Shown piece by piece: positions 55,993 through 64,000 of a stretch of 64,000 bases of DNA. Source of the DNA: Aspergillus flavus (lineage: Eukaryota; Ascomycota; Eurotiomycetes; Eurotiales; Aspergillaceae). Both the position numbers and the translations under genes were made by a program. Within the stretch, counting starts at the first letter, position 1; every line of letters begins with the position of its first letter. The stretch is taken from the NCBI RefSeq assembly GCF_009017415.1, contig NC_092408.1:1860001-1924000 (forward strand). The letters run 5' to 3'. Under the pieces are notes generated by a model. That model was not told the origin of the DNA and made no database searches. It saw only the letters and a program-made list of their open reading frames with translations.

Positions 55993-56283
55993 ATGGAACT
56001 CTCGATTGCAGTTGCTGGCCTTGGCCGGATGGTAAGCCTGCTATCCATATTATCTTGGGATCGGCCCTAATAGAGATTCACACAGGGCAAACGCCATGCT
56101 CACGCCTTGATCTACCGGGTTCCTCGTGCCCGTGTTGTAGCTGTATGCAACACTGTGCCCGAAGAGGTCGTGTGCGCAAAGAACAACGAAGAGTACAAAT
56201 AACTCGGTATCGCGGTATACAATAACTACGATGATATGCTGGCTCATCTAGGACTCAATGCCATTTGGGTCTCCTCCACAAGT
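55993..56283 (+). pseudogene. Truncated Gfo/Idh/MocA dehydrogenase (inositol 2-dehydrogenase-like)
   Basis: ATG at 55993 opens MELSIAVAGLGRM; a 54-nt intron (56032-56085, GTAAGC...CACAG) joins to GKRHAHALIYRVPRARVV, giving the NAD-binding GLGRMGKRH turn of the family. The frame continues AVCNTVPEEVVCAKNNEEYK, then hits TAA at 56200-56202; the same frame goes on as LGIAVYNNYDDMLAHLGLN and AIWVSSTSAH before similarity stops near 56283. Only the first quarter of the usual enzyme of roughly 330-380 aa remains; the catalytic domain is absent. The gene is dead by both a nonsense codon and a 3' deletion. It sits just upstream of an intact sugar/polyol transporter. Confidence 0.8.
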
Positions 56284-56667
56284 GCACATCCCCCGGAAAT
56301 CTCGTTGAATACTCCGCGACTCCCCCGCATTTACCCCAGAAAACGATCACCAACGCTACAACTCACAATAGCCGACCGACCAATCATGGCAGGTGCAACG
56401 TGAGTTAAAATATCCAAAAAGTCAGGCTGCCTCGCCGGACATTACTGAAAGCGGAAATTCTCGACGTCGATACTGTTTCAATGACGTCTACAAATTAGAA
56501 TCATTTCCGTGTTTTCAATAACCGTAAACTTTCGACTCGGAAGTCCAATGTGACATATAGATATGTCGGTGTATATAATGATGCCGGACATCAGTTTGTC
56601 TTCGGCACTATTCAAGAAATAACTCGGTTGACATCGAATTCAATCGGGATCGCGCCCACTATCGATC
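56284..56667. other. Promoter region of the sugar transporter
   Basis: Follows the point where the dehydrogenase similarity ends. No coding sequence recognised. Confidence 0.35.
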
Positions 56668-58367
56668 ATGGCGACGGATATGAAGAAAGACATTCAACCA
56701 CACGTCCTTTCGGAGGGGTTTTCCACTTCGGAGCATCATGAAACCGTTGCCATCAAACCCGATATAGAGCTACAAGAGATACCTGCCTACGGTCCCGATG
56801 GTGTCCGAGGCCTCATCAGCTCGGGTTATGTCCTTGGGGCGGCATTCCTGGCATCCCTAGGAGGCTTCTCATTTGGATATGACCAAGGAGTCATATCCAT
56901 TATCAATGTCATGGAGCAATTCCACGCGGTCTTTCCTCAAGCCGAGACCGCCTTCGGCAAAGGGTTAATGACGGGGATGCTGTTGCTTGGAGCATTCGTG
57001 GGCTGTCTCTTCATGCCATACCTGGCCGATCGAATCTCCCGAAAATGGGCACTGACTGTAGTTGTCGTGATCTTTGATATCGGCGCCATAATCCAAACCT
57101 GCGCGCAAAGCTATGCTACGTTAGTAGCCGGGAGAGCCATTGGAGGCATCGGGGTCGGAACACTCGCAATGGTATGTACATGACTCTCGGTATCAGACTG
57201 GTTCATCTTGCTCACCTGGTCATGGAGGGTGCCCCGCTTTACATCTCCGAGATCTCTCCACCCAACCTACGAGGAACGCTCTTGGTCCTGGAGTCTATCT
57301 CCATTGTCTCCGGCGTGGTCATCTCATACTGGATTACGTTCGGTACGAGGTTGATCGAGAGTGAGGTCTCGTTCCGTCTGCCATTCGGTCTGCAGATGGT
57401 GTGTGCCACAATCCTTGGTGTTGGCATCCATTTCTTTCCCTACTCACCTCGATGGCTTGCCCTCGTCAACCGCCAACAGGACTGTCTCGCCAGTCTTTCC
57501 AAGCTCCGGGGCCTGCCGGACACCGATGAACGAGTACAAGCTGAATTCCAAGGGATTATCACTGAGGTCAAATTCCAAGAGCTTATCCAAGAGAAGAGAC
57601 ACCCTGGTACGCACGGTATAAAGCGACAGCTACTCGCCTGGAGAGACCTATTCGGCCGGAAAGGCTGGCGGAGAACAGTAGTCGGTTGTGGAGTTGCCTT
57701 TTTCCAGCAGTTTATCGGAATCAACGCATTTATCTATTACGCGCCTACTCTATTTCAGTCAATCGGCCAGTCCGACGAGATGTCACTTATACTGTCTGGT
57801 GTCTTCAATGTCCTACAGCTAGTCACCGTCCTTGTCTGCTTCTTGATCATTGATAAGATTGGACGCCGGCCTTTGGCAATCTTCGGTGGTTTTGCAACCG
57901 GAGTCGCGTACATCATCATCGCCATTCTATCTGGGCTATATGGCAAGGACTGGTCCGCCCACACAGCTGCCGGTTGGGCCTGTGTCTCCATGGCCTTTCT
58001 TTTCATTCTGATCTTCGGTCTCACGTATTCTCCTCTCGGTTGGGCCCTACCATCCGAAGTCTTTCCCAACGCGACTCGATCGAAGGGTGTGGCATTGTCG
58101 ACCAGCACCAACTGGCTTTCCAACTTCATCGTAGGTGTTGCCACGCCTCCCATGATGGAGAACCTCGGCTATCGAACCTATATTTTCTTCGCAGTCTGGT
58201 GTGTCATGGCCGGTATCTGGGCACTTATCTTTGTCCCCGAAACCAGCGGCAAGACCCTAGAAGAGATCGACGACGTGTTTGGCGATACAAGCGGACATGA
58301 AGAGCAAGAGGTGATGAGAACCGCCGCTTTGGCGACCATGAGACCGCCAGTCCAGACTACTGTATGA
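56668..58367 (+). CDS. MFS sugar/polyol transporter
   Basis: A 547-aa member of the sugar-porter family, expected in the plasma membrane. Exons 56668-57171 and 57228-58367 (56-nt intron, GTATGT...GGAG) join as TLAMGAPLYISEISPP. Signatures: GGFSFGYDQGVIS in helix 1, DRISRKWAL, GRAIGGIGVGT, SPRWL, QQFIGINAFIYYAPTLF in helix 7, DKIGRRPL, and PETSGKTLEEID after the last helix. All are intact. The dead inositol-dehydrogenase-like gene directly upstream hints at a polyol or inositol substrate, but this is inference. Confidence 0.92.
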
Positions 58368-58582
58368 AGGCGAGGATATTATGATATATACATTATAGTA
58401 GTTTATTTTGTACATTTTCTCTATCATGAAATACATGTAGAATTATGCCAATAGCCCCATCACCAAGTGATATCTATCTCATCAAATTCATACATGTCAT
58501 ATTCTCTATTACACAACGCTTCAACAAAATCACCCCATAAACCATCTATCCCACCCAATCATCACCCCGCAAAAGACAACAA

Positions 58583-59119
58583 CTACAAACTAAACTCCAA
58601 CCGATTCCCTGCGAAATCCCTCGCAAAAAACCGTGTCGGATACTCCTCCGTCATCTCACCTGCTCTCGTCAACAAAACCACTCACTCATGAAACAACAAA
58701 GAAGGAATAAAACAAACCAGAAATAGCCTCCCCTGGCTTATCCGCCTCTCTCGGCGCAGCCCGTCCCCCACGAACATGATGGTCCCAGATTCTTTGCTGC
58801 AACTTCTGTAGATCCTCCAGAGATCCAATCTTGAAGCAGGGATGACGCGAGGATTCCAGCGATTCGTTTACGCCGAATGCGATATGGACTTGCTGGGGTC
58901 CTCCTGCGATGTCGAACCTGTATTTGCCATGTTAATTTCGGATTATTCTGAAAGAAGGAAAACAGGGAATGGTGATATGACATACCACGCCGTCGTTTCG
59001 ACCTGCGCCTGGGGGACTGGACGGGCTGTTAGACCAAGGGTTTGGACGTAGAATTCGTTGGCTTCGGGAAGAGACCCCTCGGGAACGAGGAGGTTGATGT
59101 GTGCGAGGCCGGTGATCAT
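58583..59119 (-). CDS. Small VOC/glyoxalase-fold protein
   Basis: 136 aa from exons 59119-58986, 58917-58718 and 58659-58583; introns of 68 and 58 nt are GT-AG. The joined product starts MITGLAHINLLVPEGSLP, continues NEFYVQTLGLTARPVP, joins TTAWFDIAGGPQQVHIAFG, has SSRHPCFKIGSLEDLQKL, and ends EYPTRFFARDFAGNRLEFSL. This is the paired beta-alpha-beta-beta-beta plan of the vicinal-oxygen-chelate family, with metal-ligand-like residues His7 and the terminal Glu. The substrate is unknown. Without removing the second intron the frame ends early, after FVVS, and the conserved C-terminal motif is lost. Confidence 0.8.
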
Positions 59120-59897
59120 GGTAACTCGGTTTTTTTGGTTTTTATATTGGTTGTCTTAGGGGCTGAGATGAGATTTGTCGATGCTGAGGGGATGTGTTGG
59201 TGAGGAATTTAGGTGAAGTACTTATAGGGTTATGCTTCGTTTGCTTGTGGGATCAATGAGGAAATGATTCCCGGTTCTGCGTCGGAATCCCTTTCCCGGT
59301 TCTTTTGGGGTCATTTCCGGGGGGCGCATTTCTGAGTCTTTTATTTGTATTGTGGTTTATTTGGCTAGACTATCTCAATTTCTTTAGCAGGGGGATTTGT
59401 GAGTCATTCTGGATGCAATGTATGTTGTTGTTATGTCGTGATTTACTGTGTGGCTTTCGTCATTTATGCTTAAAACATTACATACTTTTGCGCTTGGCCT
59501 CCATGGTAGATATCAAGTTGATATCAGAACTAGGATATTGCAAGAAAGCGACTTCTGAGTGAAGGTGGTTTAGTTTAGTATGGCGGAGTACATCTACTTT
59601 TTTATAAAGGGTATCTTTCCCATTTATTTTGTGTAATCCCTCCCCTTCTCCCTTATAATTCTATGCTGCTCATGTCGATCTCCACGGACATACTACTCTG
59701 TGTTCTATATCTTTCCTCTAACCAATGGGCGCATTGTCTAACCCAAAGAAAAAGCAGTCCAATTGTCTAATTTGGAATAAACACCCTCTTGCCAATATAT
59801 ACGCCGTCAATCGACTCAACTGAAGGCAGCATATCACATGATTCCCGTAACATAGCGATAGATACACATTATTTTATTTCCACTTGGTCTGATTCCT
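59120..59897. other. Intergenic region
   Basis: Promoter of the VOC gene and 3' UTR of 2-methylcitrate dehydratase. No further coding signal. Confidence 0.4.
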
Positions 59898-61801
59898 CTA
59901 TGCAGACGCGACCATCTTGTCCTTGACATACAAGTCGACATACTTGTCCACATCGTAACCCTCAAGGGCAGACTTGTTCAAGCCCACCTCGAGCAGCTCG
60001 TCGATGCGAGCCTGCTCGAAGTGAGCCTGCAGGTGACGCTTGTACTTGGCCAGGATCTCGGGCTTGGCCTCTTCGCGGCGCAAACGGTGGCCCAGAGGAG
60101 CCTCGACAACGACCTCCTCGAGCACGGTACCGTCGTTCAGGGTGACGGTAAGGGCATTGGGGATAGTGCGCTTAGCCGGGTCGTGGTAGTCCGTGGTGAA
60201 CTGAGTATCTTCAACGCAGCGGATGCGCTTACGGAGATCCTCAACGAGAGGGGAGGTGGCCGCCTCCGAGCCATCGGCATAGTCGGTGGCGGTGAGACGA
60301 TTGAATGCCAGCATGGTGGCAACCATGTACTACATCAAATTAGATCACTGTTCAACCCTCCCGAAATTCTTCCAGCCGCGAGCTTACCTGAACGCAGTGG
60401 TCACGGTCCGCGAAGTTGTCCATGGCCTTGAACTGCTTGTCAATGATGCGAATGCAAGCTTCGTGGGTGCGGTTGGTGACTTCCTTGATGTCCTTGGCGC
60501 TCTTGCCCAAGGCAGCGAGCTTCTTGTTGATGATCTCGGCAGCTTCGATCGCTGTCTGAGAGTGGAATTCGGCTATGACAAAATTGGTTAGACACCATCT
60601 TGGGTTCAGTGCATGAGAATACCTACCAGGATAGGAGACCTTGAAAAGGACGTTTTCCATAACGTAGCTGCCATAGGGACGCTGGAACTTGAACTTGTTG
60701 CCCTTGAACAGCACATCGTAGAAGCCCCAGACAGGGGCGGAAAGAACAGTGTGCAATCCACCCTCACCCTTCTGCACCTTCAGCACGAGGTTAACAGCCC
60801 GCTGGCATGCGTCACCGGCAGCCCAAGACTTTCTTGACATGGTGTTGGGGGAGTGTCTGTAAGTCCGGAGACTCTGACCGTCGACGAACGCCTGGGAGAT
60901 GGCATCCGCAGTCTGTTTCTCACTGAGGCCGAGCATCTTGGCAACCACAGCGGTCGTCGCGACCTTGACCAGAACAACGTGGTCCAGGCCAACCTTGTTG
61001 TAAGAGTTCTCCAGCGCCAGCACACCCTGAATCTCATGGGCCTTAATCATGGCCTCCAGCACTTCCTTGACCTTCACGATCTTACCACCCGCAATATTGC
61101 CGCCAGCACGGTTGGTACGAGAGATCCAGTCAGCCACGGCAAGGATGCCGCCCAAGTTGTCCGAAGGGTGACCCCATTCGGCGGCCAACCAGCAGTCATT
61201 GTAATCCAGCCAGCGGATCATCGCACCAATGTTGAACGCACCATTGACAGGGTCGAGCTGGTACGGTGTACCGGGCACACGGGTTCCGTTGGGAACAACA
61301 GTTCCTTCCACAACGGGACCCAAAAGCTTGGTGCACTCTTTGAATTTCAAGGCTTCCAATCCACAGCCTAGGGTATCGAGGAACACAAGACGGGCAGTGT
61401 CATACTGGAATCCAGAAAGTCATAGGACTTATAGTCAGAGAGATGATATCGTACGCCTTTGGGGAGAAATTACGAAGAATATGCATGCGAAATAAACAAA
61501 AATTAGGAATACGTACAGCCAAGTCGGAGTTAACCTCGTAGTTGTGAATATAGTTGGCCATGTCCTGAATTTCGGGATCGTAGGGCTTCTGGAGGGCGCC
61601 ATCCTGAGAGCCAGACTGAAGAGGTGCCATGGTTGAGAAACGAGAGACTCGAGGAGCGGTCGAGTTAACTGCGCGAAGAGCGTTGAGGGAGGAGAAGGAG
61701 GATGCGGCAGATGAGATTCTGGAGACGGAGGAGATGCGGGACTGGAAAGTGCGGGGAGACCGGTGGGTCAGCCGTCTCAACGCCAAACACGAAGCAGACA
61801 T
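59898..61801 (-). CDS. prpD: 2-methylcitrate dehydratase, mitochondrial (PrpD family)
   Basis: Converts 2-methylcitrate to 2-methyl-cis-aconitate in the methylcitrate cycle that clears propionyl-CoA, in mitochondria. Exons 61801-61517, 61404-60627, 60572-60388 and 60329-59898 give 559 aa; joins restore [34 protein letters not shown] and [16 protein letters not shown]. The start at 61801 opens an Arg/Ser-rich, acid-poor presequence ([20 protein letters not shown]). PrpD-family marks include [51 protein letters not shown] and [21 protein letters not shown]. Length is normal. No methylcitrate synthase or lyase gene is beside it. Confidence 0.95.
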
Positions 61802-62377
61802 GATAGGATCGTAAGGAGGTGAAGAGAGGGCACTAACTCTCAATGATGTAGGAGAGGGAGGTCAATTCGGGAAAGATTGCAGGGGAGGGTTTAAGTAAAA
61901 GAGGAGGAGGAAAAGAAAGAGAAATTAACGGGAAGGAAAAAGGTAAGGGCGACGAAAATGGAGCAATGGAGAAGAGAGACTGGAGGTACTGATGGACGGT
62001 CACCCTTGAGCCGAGGCCGTGCCCCTGTTTACTCGCGGCTATTGCCGGTTATGCATCCTTCCAACTACTACTCCTACTACTACTACCTAACATTGATCAA
62101 TCAGATCCTCGGGATCGATTTAATTCCATCCGGCCAGGGTTACTGATTCTCAACAATTTGGAAAATACCAGATTCAACTCAATTGATTCAATAGGAACAG
62201 AATCTACCATGCCTCAAACTCGCAAGGTCCGAAAGAGGGGGCCAACAACTCCCGCGGTCGGACGGCATTCTCTTGTTTCCGCGGTTATCACTCGGAAAGG
62301 ACAAGCATGTGGCGGATCAACCTCTCATCTCCTTCTCAACCGTTGATCCAGTCCCGAGATACGAAAGGGAATAAAAT
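61802..62377. other. Intergenic region
   Basis: Promoter of 2-methylcitrate dehydratase and 3' UTR of the methyltransferase gene. It has a short CTA/CTC trinucleotide tract near 62065-62088. No coding signal seen. Confidence 0.4.
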
Positions 62378-64000
62378 TCACCGGCTAGCTTCATCCTCAT
62401 CGGTTTTTTTGAGTGTCCGAATGATTTCCCTATACATAGCTTCAGCTAGCAGAGGGGGAACCGCGTTCCCAATCTGTTTCCGGACCTGTCGGCGTCCAAA
62501 TCGAAAGTTTCTGGGGAAAGTCTGTAAACAGGCGAGCTCCCGATTGGTAAAGTTCCTTCTACCTGAAGGATGATAATTATTATCACCTCCACCACAAGTG
62601 ATGGTTCCAGCCGGCCGGTGTGGATCATATGGGGGTTTATCCATACCGCGACATAGCGCTGCCTGTACATCATGATCTGGGGCCCCTAAGGGAATATTTT
62701 GAATAGCTTGGCTAATGGTAGGGTATTCACCCAAGCCTGGACCATGGGTGGGTCGCGGAAAAGGCGGCAGGGTCTCTCCAGGTCTATATACGATATCAGT
62801 ATATCTCGGTAAACACCATCAACTATCGGGGTTCCTTACCCAGAAGCAATGACGAGGAGCCTTTTTCGGGTCTGCGGGACTCCGTATTCGAGAAGTCGCA
62901 AGATACCCCAACGGACAGAGTATCCAATTTCAATGAAGTCGTTTATAACACGGTGAAGCGTATCACGGTGCCGATCAAGCAATCCATTTGTTTCCTCCAT
63001 CGTGTGCACTCGAGGCTTAGCCCGTCTAATTAAATCTGCGCTAGAGAAAACACACGCCGAATTTGCGTCATCGTTCGCACCCTCTATTGTATGAGCAGAT
63101 GACCATGTCTGACAGGGCGGCGAGCTGTGACTGACATCTACTCTCAAAAACTCATCATTGCTTGTTAAGAAGCTGAAGATATCACTCAGTTCGCAATATG
63201 CATGCTCAAAATTAAGCCGATAGGTAGAGGTTGCGTGTTCGGAGTTGTCGAATGCCCACTTGTTGTAAAGACCGGCTCGGCGAGCACCACATGAAACCCC
63301 TCCAGCACCACAGAAACCATCCCCGAAGGTATACTGTCGCCGCCTCTTTTGCTCGTCCACACTTTCTGAACAGGTGAGGTCAATAACAGGGTCAGGATTG
63401 TCTAGCACAATTACAGGGGAGCTTTCTCTAGGGCGGTCTTCTTCGCCAAAAGCCCGACTCTTTCCCCTCCAAAGCTGTCGTAATATAGCGGGTTCAATCT
63501 TATGCCCTTCGTCAGCTTCGACGAAGGATACATATTCTATGGACACTTCTCCGTCCTCCAAAGTCTCTTTCAATCGACACCAAAGGTGGTTGGGATTCAC
63601 TAGTTTCTGGGGATCGCCTCTGATTGCGCAAATGTTGGTGAAGTTCATACTGACGAACTTTTTGGCCATTTGAAATGGTATAATTTCCGTGGCATTGGCA
63701 ATCCAGACTAGTTCGTTCCGCTCTTTAGGAACGTAGGTTCCGGCATGGTTTCTAGTTTTAAGGAGCCGGCGGCCACTGAAAGAAACTGCATCCATGCTAT
63801 CCTTCAGAACTGTGCAGATTCGAAGATATGACCCGTCATAAAGCTCGAGTGACTGTCCTGGTTTATATAGTATGCCGTCTATGCATACTTCCTCAACAGG
63901 GAGTACTGTTGTCGCACGGGTTTCATCGACCGGTGTTGTCACTCTTGGGCTTGGGGTATGCAGCTGCCAACTTTGAAGGAGCAGCTCGAACTCTTCGTCT
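62378..64000 (-). CDS. rid: RID/Masc1-like DNA cytosine-5 methyltransferase (5' end outside the window)
   Basis: Putative C5 methyltransferase of the fungal RID group, linked to repeat-induced point mutation or sexual development in other ascomycetes. Exons run from beyond 64000 to 62840, then 62783-62378; the 56-nt intron joins LLVIASGPGETLPPFPRP. A BAH-like region comes first (GRRLLKTRNHAGTYVP, ELVWIANATEI). Methyltransferase motifs: I DGFCGAGGVSCGARRAG; IV SHSSPPCQTWSSAHT with the catalytic Cys; VI-like EETNGL in place of the usual ENV; VIII YGVPQTRKRLLVIA; IX/X LQTFPRNFRF and RKQIGNAVPP. The frame is open to the window edge, so the N-terminus is missing. The target-recognition region between VIII and IX is short, as in RID proteins. 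Confidence 0.88.

Noticed and set aside
1..64000. CRISPR arrays, rRNA, prophage or bacterial operon features
   Set aside because: None seen; introns and gene families show a fungal nuclear genome.

Overview
The window is nuclear DNA of a filamentous ascomycete, most likely an Aspergillus- or Penicillium-like Eurotiales species. The evidence is genes with short GT-AG introns (mostly 48-112 nt, often with CTAAC/CTGAC branch sites), a Zn2Cys6 regulator and a second one in decay, a RID-type cytosine methyltransferase, a hybrid histidine kinase, a GH12 glucanase, several MFS transporters and single-copy fungal housekeeping genes (RIX1, YPP1, PGS1, NDUFA12, glutathione synthetase, 2-methylcitrate dehydratase). 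I saw no rRNA, tRNA, CRISPR array or intact transposon. Species is not determined. Gene models are manual splices that keep frame and restore family motifs; no search was run.

Left (0.4-7.2 kb): three same-strand, diverged paralogs of an unrecognised fungal protein family. From 7.6 to 18.7 kb: glutathione synthetase, divergent from a giant ATRX/ARIP4-like SNF2 ATPase with an N-terminal SAM-like domain, which converges on a HIRAN-SNF2-RING ATPase of the HLTF/Rad5 type. From 19 to 24.3 kb: a DHA1 MFS exporter and a wax-synthase-like membrane acyltransferase separated by 1.8 kb without a clear gene.

24.5-34.3 kb is a conserved housekeeping block: RIX1 and YPP1 (divergent), then NDUFA12 (seven exons, one of only 7 nt) divergent from PGS1 across a 255-bp promoter. 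34.7-38.7 kb holds a head-to-head pair, a cellulose-synthase-like GT2 and a GH12 glucanase. 39.4-48.4 kb has a hybrid histidine kinase, a poorly coding stretch, a proline-rich disordered protein and a small TPR protein.

48.7-58.4 kb looks like an accessory metabolic locus in decay: a DHA2 MFS transporter, a broken regulator gene (nonsense codon, frameshift, disrupted zinc cluster), an intact Zn2Cys6 regulator whose zinc cluster is cut by two introns around a 15-nt exon, a truncated Gfo/Idh/MocA (inositol-dehydrogenase-like) pseudogene, and an intact sugar/polyol transporter. The right end has a small VOC/glyoxalase-fold protein, mitochondrial 2-methylcitrate dehydratase, and a RID-like DNA methyltransferase running off the window edge.
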